Assembly (NCBI RefSeq): GCF_964199755.1
Contig: NC_133900.1
Location: forward strand, 22,483,701-22,547,700
Direction of reading: 5' to 3'
Length of the DNA: 64,000 nt
From: Larus michahellis
Lineage: Eukaryota; Chordata; Aves; Charadriiformes; Laridae
The notes beneath the pieces were generated by a model. That model searched no databases. It was not told the origin of the DNA and saw only the letters and a program-made list of their open reading frames with translations. Positions within the stretch are counted from its first letter, which is position 1. Each line of letters begins with the position of its first letter. This document shows, piece after piece, positions 47,701 through 58,650 of the stretch. Made by a program: the position numbers and the translations under genes.

Positions 47701-48734
47701 CAAACAGTGTGTACATGTAGGGAAACAGAAATTTCATTATTTCTTCAGTGTCAATGAGAAGAGAAACTAACTCACCTGAATGTTTGTGAATTCTCATAGT
47801 TAATCCACTCTGTTTAATTATGTGATCACATAACTTTTAAAAAATATTCACTCTCTTCTGCCTCTGGCACTCGCCATCTGTTATACCCCTAGAATTGGCT
47901 TTTGTATGTTGCATAATCAACGTTTTGTTTTCATACTACATTACGAAAAATCTATAAACACAAGACATTTATTATAACTTAATATTTAATTTATACCAAC
48001 AGCTTTTTGCCACTTAATCCAAGATTGTCCATCTTGAATATAGCTTCCTGGACAGGTAAGTAACAGATGAAGCTTATTTTGGAAGAACAAGAAACATAGC
48101 TTTAAATTATTTAAAGCATTGGCTCTTCAGAGCCATTCTGAGCTTCCTCAGTGTCTCAAACAGTGTCACGAGCAATTTTGATCAAAACATCTATGTGTTT
48201 TAAATAACAAAACAGAACATACACGCACAAAGTGAAATATCACAGTAGTTTCTAAAACATACTTTTAAAGCCATCGATGCATGATCTAATTTTTAAGCTT
48301 CTGACCTGTACCAATGATAACCTGGTATTTTGAAGGATTCAAAAACTTTATCCAGTGCAGAGAAGCCGGTCAGTGTGGAGAAAAGAGCGACCTTGGAAAA
48401 ACTGAATGCTTCTACAGAGAAACTTGGTAAATAGGTTCCTGCCTGGTTTCCTTTCATCATTTACAAACAAGACTGGTTTCCAAATGCAGCTAAACTGAGA
48501 TTACAGACCTGCTTTTAGTTTGTGTGACTAACAGAGGGGAAACTATCTCTTACCACGAGTTGAAAAGCATTGGAAAAATAACGATGGCCCTATTATCCTA
48601 AAGGATATAAAAACAGGCCTGGGAAGAGTAGTAATTTCAGACTGACCACCAGCACGCATACCGGTATTTTTCTATGCTGTTTACCATATTCATATAAATA
48701 TTCACTAAGTGTTTATTTGTAAGACTTCGGTTGG

Positions 48735-48800
48735 CACTTCCTGTACACCCTAAAATCTCATCGACTTCAGTGGGCGTGCAACAGGATGCCAGCTCAGGCG
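48735..48800. repeat. Possible ancient amniote repeat (ATCGACTTCAGTGGGC type)
   Basis: CCTGTACACCCTAAAATCTC followed by ATCGACTTCAGTGGGCGTGC resembles an old interspersed repeat seen in reptiles and birds with text close to 'acaccagtgtaaatctcattgacttcagtgggagttgca'. The copy is diverged and its family and boundaries are unsure. Confidence 0.35.
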
Positions 48801-50060
48801 TAAGGTCTTGAATTATGCATTGCATATTTCCTCCTATCTGAATGAAAGCCTGTTAGTGTACTTCCTGATCTAAGCATCAGGCCTCTGGTGAATATTTATC
48901 TTGGAAGTCAAAATCCTTAATCAAAAGAGAGTTTCTAAAAAGATGAGGCTGCTTTGGAAATTCTGGCCTTAGTTACACAACGATTCATCACTTCTCTGCT
49001 GTTTTGAAGCTCACATAACAAACATAACACAATGAGGTCTGAATCAAAGCAAGTAGCCCCAAGTTAGTAGTGGTGTTTTCCTTCCTGTAATTTCTGCCAG
49101 TCTCAATGAGGCATGTTTATTACAAACTTTTACAAATTATATGCTAACATAAACCCAAGATAAATCCTTGTCTGGAATAAGTTCTTGTACTACTAGTATG
49201 AAGTCTTCTGTAAATATAGCTCAGAAAAGCGTATGACTCGAAATAGAGTCATTTCAAGGGTAATTTAGGTTGCTATGTCTTCAACACACAACTGAGAAAT
49301 CGGTGATCTCTGAGCAGGTTAGGTTTCTGGCTGTTCTTTAATGTGTTTATATTTTCTGAAACAGCCTTTGGAAATACTGTTAAAGCTGGGTCGAGGATTA
49401 AGTTTATTAGCTTTGCTTATTTCTCTCAGTCTTGACATTAGGAGGAAGACACTCAGGGACAGTTTTGTCTTTAACCTGATGTAACTCGTTACAGTGAGCT
49501 TCATTTGGTATGGACCCCAGTTCATGTTTGTGGAAAATGACACATTGTTATTTTCTTAGTTTCTTCCAAGATGTGTAGGGTAAGGGATTATTTAGGGCCA
49601 CCTCCGTCTTTCTTACACTCCAAACTGAACAGTTTTCCGAAACCAAATCTGCATCTAGAGGTTCTGTGTCTGTAACAGTGTAAGTACCTGCAGAAGTGAA
49701 AGCTCTTCGTTTGCCTTTTTCTGCTTGTCCTGTACCAAACACAGTCAGGCAGGGTGCAAGTACTGACCATGCCTGGTACTTTCTGTGACTCGTTCACAAA
49801 CTCCTTCGGTTTCAGCCCCAGAGAAGGTACGAGAGTCTTACAGGTTTTTGGTAGGAGATGGATTGGGCCATTACAATTTGATCAGTTTATAATGTTTACA
49901 AATCCTGCGTCCCGTAGAAGTGTCTCTAGGACCACAAAAATTTCTTCTGACCAGGCCCACACTCTCAAACCAGGCAGAGAGGAGCACTGAAAGCCAGATG
50001 GTCGTGGGTAGAGAGGTCCCTGCAGATGATTCCTTCAAGAGGACATTTGAGAGGAAAGGA

Positions 50061-50078
50061 CCTCAAAGGCCTTTGAGG
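50061..50078. repeat. 18-bp perfect palindrome
   Basis: CCTCAAAGGCCTTTGAGG, two 9-bp arms without spacer. Each arm carries a TCAAAG/CTTTGA core like that bound by TCF/LEF factors. Either a fortuitous palindrome or a paired binding site. Confidence 0.8.
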
Positions 50079-51044
50079 CAGTTCCCTTGTGTCAGATACT
50101 ACTGATTCACAAAGACCTTTTCATCAACTAATCGAGCTTCGGCGTAACAGCAGTGGAAGTTTTTCATCTGGCTGCAGCAGTTCTTGACTGGTTGGCCATG
50201 TTCAAAAACTGTCATCATCTTCTGCTGTTAGATAAGTTTACAGCATTTTTTTAAATCTGTGTTGTCATCAATTACCCCCACTTCCTCAGCGGTGGTTTTC
50301 AGAGAAAGTACCATGAAAAATAAAATGTTTATTGTGGAAATAGTACTCCTGTTCCTCTACCAGAGTTGATCATAGCAAGGCCTTTTGATTAAAGCTTTTA
50401 AAGCATTTCAAAACATTGCATTGGAAACAACTTCCATATTTATTGTTGCTTGAAAGTCTTCCTGCAGAGTCTTCTCTGGCCTTTTAGTCACCCTAACAAA
50501 AACCACAAGCATGTGAATGCAAAACGTGATATATCCCTGACTATTTTCATGCTCTGTCTCTTTTCACAGCTAGGACATTTAAGAAATTAAAAAAATAAAA
50601 CAAAGTAGTTGACATTTATTGAAGGGAAGAGGTTATGGAATTATGTCAAACAGAACACTGCAGCAGAATAAAGCCTGCCAGTAAGTTTAACTCTTTCTAG
50701 AGTTTTATTGCTCATCGTAATTATTAACATCTTTGGTTAGAACACCATTTGGATATCATTAAAATAAATGCAAACGATCTTGGCCTATCCTTAAGGATTT
50801 TTTTTTAGACACTCTTTGTCACTCAGGCTCACTAATGGATCACTTTTATCATAGAGTATCACGTTACGTACGTTAAACAGTTTAGCAACGTCTAATGTCC
50901 TGTTGAGCTGGAAATAAAATCGCACAGATTTTTCACTACATTGCAAAGGACTTGAAATAAATGGTTGTGAACTGTATCTTCACACAGCAAAGACTTAGCA
51001 GTGTGTTCTCAATAACCAGTCTCTAAGTTCATGCTACGATCCTG

Positions 51045-51110
51045 AACCTTCTGCAACTGAAGTCAATCTATCTCAGTTGGAGCTTTGCCTCCACTTGGGT
51101 TGCAACATCC
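51045..51110. repeat. Possible ancient amniote repeat trace
   Basis: GATCCTGAACCTTCTGCAAC followed by TGAAGTCAATCT and GGAGCTTTGCC has the same worn 'gatcctgcaa...tgaagtcaatgg' character as the traces near 44.6 and 48.7 kb. Weak support: a chance resemblance is possible. Confidence 0.25.
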
Positions 51111-52790
51111 CCTCTACATTGTTATGGCCATGGAGCAACAAGAGGAGGAGACAGGGACTCAAACTGAAATGAAGTCTCACATCATTTGAATTTGATTTTC
51201 TCTCTGTCCCCTGAATAATCTAAAAGAGTGATTTAAATTAATCTGACTGTTTTGTCACTGAAACAGGCTTAGAAGCACTTGCTAGGGTACACACCACATC
51301 TAAACTGTTGAGAAAGTAACAACCAGCTGAGAGGTAGGAATGAAAAACTGGGGACAATACTTTCTTAAATTGCTCCTCTAGATCCACTAAAGGATATCCG
51401 ATTGCATGTTCGCCACAGCTCTTGCGGTACTGGCTAATTACTTCTTCCAAAGCCAAGAACTTAAGTTGGTTTTTTCATATCACTTTTCTAGAAGCCCTAA
51501 TTCATCTTAAATTGATTTCATCCTTAATGCAGCCAGATAACTAAATTACTTCCTTGCACAGAGTTTGCCAAATGGTCTTCCAAAGCACACAAAGACTCTC
51601 TGAATTATAGATAAGGCCACTTAGCAAACAATACATTTCAGCACATATTACAGATATGGTCCCAAAGGATCATTTTAATTATAGAACACAACACAGTCAT
51701 GATTAATAAATTGCATCATCATAGAACACGTTTTGAAGATAACAGCAAACGAGCAAAACAAAATGTTGACAAAAGACAATATTCTTCCCCCTGCTTACGT
51801 GGGGAAATGAATTTGAGAAAGAACTTTTGCCTCTTCCTCTATAGAATAACACCAGGAAGTCTGTGTGGCAGACTGTGTGTGATCTTTTCCAGTTTGTTTC
51901 CTCCATAAATATTTCCTCCCATAGAGGGTATGTGGGAGAAAGATCAAGTTGGAATAACTCCCTTAAATACCTGAGCCCGAGTGCTACTTGCTTTTAGGGG
52001 CTGGGTTTTATCTTTGTTTTGTTTTGATTTTTTTAAGTTCAGTGCATAAGCGAGATGATCAAGCGGATTTAATGAGCAGTCTGCATGCACAGAGGGAAAC
52101 ACGGATCCACGTGACCTTCCCAGGGCCTTCCAGTCTTTGTCAATAGGGCTGAAAAGTCATCGTTTTGTGACCATTATCTTAAAAACTTTGAACTGAATAA
52201 AGTGAAGATTTTCTGCCAGTCTGAACCTAAAACTGAAGAGTCCAGTACTTTGGGTCTGGAAGAAAATACATTTGCTTGGCATTCGGGTTTCTTGCTGGAA
52301 ATATTGCAAGTTCTTCCAGGGCAACATTCCACAGACACCAGTAGCCTGTCCTAAACAGGGTGCCCCTCCAGCCACACGTTCACACAAACATTAAACCATT
52401 TATTTTGTCATGAAATAGCAGGAGAGTGCTACCTCTCCATGTGCTATGTGTTTGGTTGAGCAGCGCTTCCTCACTGCCAGGCGGTTACAGCTCAACTTGC
52501 TGCGGACGTAGACAAAACAATCTGATCTCTCTGTGATTTCGCACGTGTGGCTTTCTCTATGCTTTCCTGAAGAAGCAAGCAGAGTAAAGGATTTTTCTGG
52601 TTTCACCTTTTTCCTTTTGTTCATCTTAATAAAGTTTTTCTCATCAGACAATGGCATCTTCCATGATTTTTCAGAATTTAACAAAAGAAGTTCTGAAGAG
52701 GCAGAAGAACTTACTGTGATTTTGTCGTATATACTGAGGCACTTTGTGGTGATGATATTCACAAGTCTCTGGCTTGATTTTCTGTCTCCA

Positions 52791-52803
52791 TATATATATA
52801 TAT
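52791..52803. repeat. (TA)n microsatellite
   Basis: TATATATATATAT, short. Confidence 0.75.
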
Positions 52804-54750
52804 GACTCTCTGATTGAATACTGATTGCACTAATTTACTTGATTGACACAGCTGTCCCTCAGTAATCCTGTCAGTTCCTGACTATCAGGTACCGGCCTCT
52901 CCCGCTGAAGCACTTCTCTGCATAAATAAAGTAAATGGTTGTTGCACCAGAAACCTGAATACCATTCTCTCCTCTGCCAAGGAATATCTAACTATCAAGT
53001 TGATTGATCAACTGCACTCTCCTCCCCATCCCTCGAAGTATGCAATATATACTAAGTGAAAAAATTCAGCAAAAAGAATGGTATCAAGCTAAAGCAGAAG
53101 GGATTTTTGAAAACAGATCCCCTCCCAGGTGAATGCTTCAAATACTGGGATGGGATTTCCGCTGGCCAGTTTGGAGACGTTTAATTCAAAGACCAGATTC
53201 ACAGTGGAGAAACCTAAGTAGACTAAATGCCTTACTATAAGGGACACAGCTGACATCTTGCTGCTTTTCTCTGGAAGCATTCAGCTTGCTCTGGTCTCCA
53301 GTGACATTACTCTGAGCTGACTTAGCTCTTCCCCGCCACTCACTGAGGAAGAGAAGTGCCTCATCTTGGAGCAAAAATTCCTGCTAGCTGGCAGGATGCC
53401 TTAAAGTGAGGCATTGCACTAGCCAGCATTGTACTCTTTGCAGATTAAGCCCTGTCCTTCTTCCACGCAAGGCTGATCCCTTCAAATATTAACTGATTAC
53501 GTAGTAGTTAGTTAGAATTAGCTTTCACTTAATATTCTTTAAGGTAGTTTTAAGATATGAAGATCCAGGTACAAATGACACCAAGTTCTATTCAGAAAAA
53601 CGGTGGCTTCCACTGAAATCACAGTTAAGAATAGCCAAGATACTTAACGGTTTTTAGTTTTCCCCTATGCTAACGCTTTCTGAATAACTATTAATTATAT
53701 ATGCCCAACACATTTTTCTTTTGTGCAGTAAATATTCTATATTTTTACTTATGTGAGTTTTTCTGTCACACTAGCAAAAGAACACATTTTAACTTAGAAT
53801 GAAAATGGCAATAAAATTTTGAAAGTGGCTTCATTAAAGTCTAATTTAGGAATATGTTTTAGATATGCAAATGTTCTATGCATGACTTCATAATTTCCAG
53901 CTGAAAGCAACGGTGTTATTGTGTGAAGGTGAAACACATGCCACACTTAAATGTTTCCAACTAACTTCTTTCCAACTAACAAAATTCTTTGCATGAACAT
54001 CACATGTGTAGCTCTCTTTGTCTTTCACATGATGTATTTTAAAATTATTTTGACTTGTGAATAGCTTGAATTTCTCTGGACCCTGAGTTTATCTTAAAAT
54101 TCTTGGACTCTGATAACGTAATCAGGTGTATCCATCATAATCTTATCCACTTAAGTGACAAAAAATTAGTTTACCAACTTCTGTGGAGTTTATCTTTCTT
54201 TTAATAAAGGTGCTTTTGAGGGTGTAAAGACGTTCAGTAGGGCCCTTTGGAACAGACAGTAACAGCCTGAGCTCCATCTATAACTTTTCTTCATGCAAGA
54301 AAAAAATATCAAAACGTGATGCTCTGCTTACGTCTGGCAAGTGGCAGAATTAGCTCTCAGAAGCTTCTTGAAATATTTCTTGGCATTTTGTTGTCTGATC
54401 AGTAATTACATGCCTTTGATAAAATGAGGAAACGTTTTGTTGCGTCTGATGATAGCTGAGGTCTCAAATTCTTACAGTTTCCATAATAATTTCCTTCCTG
54501 TATTTGACTTCATGCTGTTCCATTCCAAACCAAAGGTTTTAACAATGAAAGGACATGCCAACTGCTCTACAGATCCTACATGACTGTATATGGCATAATG
54601 TTATGAACGGAACAGAACAATACATTATTGAAACATTGACTACGTAAAGCAAAATGCGAGACTTGCAGCTTCTTCTAATTCCTCAGCAAGAACCCAGTTA
54701 AAAAACAACCCATCATAAAAGTTGTTTCTCAGATTATGTTTCTATTTTTA

Positions 54751-54768
54751 TTTTTTTTTAAAAAAAAA
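54751..54768. repeat. T9A9 palindromic homopolymer junction
   Basis: Nine T directly followed by nine A; a rigid T-to-A tract junction. Confidence 0.8.
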
Positions 54769-55390
54769 GATAAGAATTCAGGCCATAAATTTTTTTCCCC
54801 CAGAAATTAAAGACAAGGGATATATTATACGGTCTAGTAGTTAGGATAGATAACTATAAATATTTTACATTCTTCTTATTCCTGCTCTATTCCTAGCATG
54901 TTATGAAAGTTTGGGGCAGTTGCTTAGTGCGTAACTTAGGCTCCTAAATAAGTGTTTTGATTTTTATAAATGCTGAGCAGCTGAAGGTTCTCAGCGTACT
55001 TCTGAGCATCAGGTTTCTCTGTCAGTTCATCTGTGTCTCTCCTTTCCAGGAACGTCACTTTTCAAGCATTCATGTTTTTATGTTTTCGCTTTAATCTCCT
55101 GTGCTTTAGTTGTAAAAATACAAGCAACATTGCCATTTCCACCAAACGCTTTGGGAGTCACAGGCAAAGAAAATACGAGTGGAAAGGATGAATATTGCCA
55201 ACTGGTGATCTTTTTTATTCCCATTCCTGGCAAGCAAACCTCTTACTCAAACTGAGCAAGTGGATGCTTACACAACAGTTTTTGTGAGCAAACTTCTACA
55301 AACACTACCATTTGCCAAATGTGTCAAAAATCATTTTATGTTCATCTGATTTCCACTCAGTTTTCTTTTCTATATGGCCTACCAAAACCC

Positions 55391-55410
55391 AAACAAACAA
55401 ACAAACAAAA
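55391..55410. repeat. (AAAC)n microsatellite
   Basis: AAACAAACAAACAAACAAAA, about five units. Confidence 0.85.
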
Positions 55411-55755
55411 ATGCCAACTGACCTCTTTTCTTTTTATTTCAGTGGGGCTGAGGGGCAGAGATTTCAGTGTTTTTTCCAACATTTGGAAGGAAGGCAAGCA
55501 GGCTGGCGTTTAAGGCGGCTGGAATTAAGGCCAGGATTTCAGAAGCAGTCGGTACTGGCCCAACTTTGCTTCTGTGGGAGTCGACAGTAAAAAAATTATT
55601 GACCAATGGCAAAAGAATCGTGGTCCTTTCTGGAAATCTCTGTTTTTTACCCACATGCCATGACTTTATTTCATTCAGCTGTGAGGGACCTGACCTGGCA
55701 CCCTTACCCACCCCAACACACACCTCTTATGGCAACAGCAGGGCCTCAGATGAGT

Positions 55756-56030
55756 TTAATAGAATGGTTTTCTGGCCACAATGTGCAGACATTTAATTAG
55801 CATCCTTAAATTAATCCTTAGCATAATTAAATTCTTCACTTTCTGGATATTGTTGATAAATACAATGGAGGGATTAGAGGAATAATTTAAATTAAGAAAA
55901 ATTGAAAGCGAGGTAAAAAGCCTTCTGCAAAACTCTCTTGCTTTTCTATATTTTGTTTAGATAAAGACCATTTTCATAATCTAATTACCAGTTAGACACC
56001 ATTTAAATATTAAGGCGTCTGCTCATGTTC
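55756..56030. promoter_or_regulatory. Candidate enhancer with homeodomain motif cluster
   Basis: Within about 40 bases lie TTTAATTAG (about 55792-55800), AAATTAATCC (55808-55817) and ATAATTAAAT (55823-55832). OTX/PITX-type TAATCC is at 55812-55817, and its reverse GGATTA is at 55871-55876. TTTAAATTAA follows at about 55886. The block is non-repetitive and AT-rich in an ordered, not low-complexity, way, like many vertebrate developmental enhancers. Conservation and activity are untested. Confidence 0.3.
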
Positions 56031-58239
56031 ACATTTAGAGATGGATCTCTAATAGCTATGTGTGCCAAATCTTGTATCTAACAAATATGCATTGATATTA
56101 GTAGCACCAGACACTTCTCACAAACTCATGTGAGGACGGTGAGGTGGTTGCTAAGCTCAGCTTACCTGACTCAGAAGAGGCTAGCCTACCTCTTCACCTT
56201 CCACTGAATTTCCTTGTACCGCTGACATGTGTCCTTTCATGTTGTTTTAGAAACACCAGTGAGGTTCTGAAGGGATTTGCTCTCTGTATGTGTCATCTGA
56301 AGGTACATTTGCAAAAGTCTCCTCATTAGTTCAGATCAGCAGTCTCATGAAATTTCCAAGGTCTAAAGTCCTCAGAGCTCCCAAGACATTATGTCTGAGG
56401 AGGCAGGCATTTCTGCAAGAGAAAGACAAGGAGAGACACCATAAGAAGGAGGTTAGAATGGCTTGCCTTGTACATTGGTCCACATGCCTGTCTTTGGGAA
56501 AGGTGGTGCAGCTTTAGATTGTCAAAGCCTTCGGTTAGAGAATAAAGCTGGCATAAATACCTATTTTCTCATCTGTGCTACATCACAAGAACTAGCAGCA
56601 AAGAAGATGTATCTTTTTTTTATTTTTGAGCAACTGCAATGGATAGCACTGCAGTCAGGAGGTTATAAGTACAACTGACTGGCTGCAATAACACAAGAGT
56701 GTCACTACAATAAAATATTGATTCACTCCCACTGTCTTCTTCCTTCCTTTCCAGGCCATGCCTACAAATAACAAATTGATGGCATTTCAGAGAAATGAAT
56801 AACACTCACATTTTTAGAGCAGCTAGAGGAAAATTTTTAAAGTGTAGTAGATAAAATGGTTTATGAATGTTGACCTTACTGAACAATCTAGAAATTCAAC
56901 GAGGAATGTTATCTGCAGCTGTTGGAAAAAATGTATGAAGAAAAGGCTTACATTTTGCAGAGATGTGTCTATTATGCAAAATAAAGAATTTATGTTAATA
57001 TTGCAATACACTATTAAGCCCGGCAGACATTAAAACTTAGGGACAGCATGAAAGTGTAAGAGTTTCCATTCTGAACTTTGGAAACTGTTCTTATAAATAT
57101 CTACCCCAGATGCAAGTTTGTCTCAAGAGTATACATAATAATACAAGGTGCAAGTAAACTTTCTAAACAAAATTCTCAATTTGTTTTGGATGGTGAGATC
57201 CTTGGAGGAAAGAAAGAATTTAATTAAAAACATATACAGCATTGCTATTCATAAACTTATCCAAGCAAAACAAGTCATAAATCAAATTGGCTTTATTTAT
57301 TAACTCTTGCAATATGTGTGGCAAACACATACCAAAAAAAAAAAAACAACTTGAAAAACAAGACATAATAGCTCGAGATGAATGAAATTTCTTGATGAAT
57401 ACAAAATTAATTGAAAAATGGTGTCTGGGACGTACTAAAACCCTTTGCAAACTCAGATCAACTTCAGTGAGTAGCTTTGTTCCCAAAAGCTACTTAAGTG
57501 AACTGCTTTGCTTTGAAGTGGAAATAAGTAAATACATAAAAGTTTTGATTTCTTAAACCAGCATTACCATTTTGAAATAGAATTTAATTTTTTAAAAGGG
57601 TAGGTCTCTTGAAACCCAAATGGAAAGCCTGTCCTCTTGAACAGACAAAGACAAACCAAAGCATTTTATTTTACCCCAAAGGAAACAAGCGTTGTGTTTA
57701 GAACATAATGAAACATTTCATTAATTGCAAGGTGTTTTTTTTAAATTCACTACCCAATTCACCTAGCGTCCCTGTCATCCTTACATCCCCACACACTTCC
57801 ATGCCCCCAAAACAAGGATGTCTCTTCCTTCTAGTTCGACCCTTCCTAGTCTTTCTGATGACCGTCGCGTCACATGAAACATCCTTATTAAAGCCACTCT
57901 AGCTCTGTTGCGCTCTGCTGGAAAACTCATGAACATTCATCAGCTACACCATTAAGCAGATAGTGCAAAAATGCAATTATTCAACAACTACAGACAGATG
58001 TATTTCTCCTTTACTTACGCTTTTTGGCTCCTAAACACATACAGATATAATCTTGACTCTTGTTGAACTTCAGGAAAAAAAAAATTATCCCACATAAAAA
58101 AAAAAGCCATTTAGTGCAAATCATCCCAGTGAATCTCCACGGATGTAACATGGCTCTTTTTTATGACTTAATCCATTATCATAAGTTGAAAAAAAATGAA
58201 ATTTCCATGCTATCTGGGTCAGTGTTTTGAACATCTGGA
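56031..58239. other. Non-coding AT-rich sequence; no gene seen
   Basis: Unique AT-rich sequence with a poly-A at 57334-57346. Frames up to 88 codons, none recognisable. Confidence 0.6.
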
Positions 58240-58650
58240 TGACAATAAATGGAAAATTAAATCACTAAGAACTTTTATCTAGGTAGTATATAAAGGCAAT
58301 CTAGCTAGACATTTACCTGTACTGTCTCCATTTTATTTCCCATTTGACGATCACTTTAAAAGGTGCAGCTGACAGTGCTCCTGTAATTTGTAACCGCTCC
58401 ATAATAAAAGATGTAATTCTGGGAAGAATATGTGATAATAATATTTAATAATATAACTGCATCCTTGTTTTAAGTGCAAACAGGCCTTCATGTTAAACGT
58501 GGATCGCTTGACAAACTTCTATAATACATGCATCAGATATATCACAATGCACTTTGGAAAACTGCCGAGAAGTGATGCATTTAGCACTTCAAAATTAAAA
58601 AGGCAATTAATTCGGAAAATGTGACTGCAGAATAAATCTTCTACATGTGG
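58240..58650. promoter_or_regulatory. Candidate conserved non-coding element (long)
   Basis: About 400 bases of ordered AT-rich, non-repetitive DNA. Motifs include GCAGCTGAC (E-box CAGCTG, about 58366-58374), AATTAAATCACT, CAATTAATTCGG (about 58604-58615) and TGACTGCAG. The frames here are short in every reading phase, consistent with non-coding constraint instead of an exon. Inference by texture only. Confidence 0.28.

Larger units (their letters stand above)
42866..50060. other. Non-coding sequence; no gene seen
   Basis: Unique sequence with traces of ancient repeats (44640-44705, 48735-48800). Frames up to about 107 codons on both strands, none recognisable. A small CpG-bearing stretch lies at about 45068-45135. 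No RNA gene was recognised. Confidence 0.6.
50079..55755. other. Non-coding AT-rich sequence; no gene seen
   Basis: Increasingly AT-rich unique sequence. Simple tracts at 52791-52803 (AT), 54751-54768 (T9A9) and 55391-55410 (AAAC). CTTTTTATTTCAG at 55430-55442 resembles a splice acceptor but no supported exon follows. ATGCAAAT octamer at 53865-53872. Confidence 0.6.

Noticed and set aside
55430..55590. Strong-looking splice acceptor followed by an open frame
   Set aside because: No donor, no recognisable peptide, and overlapping frames on the other strand; acceptor-like sequence is common in AT-rich DNA.
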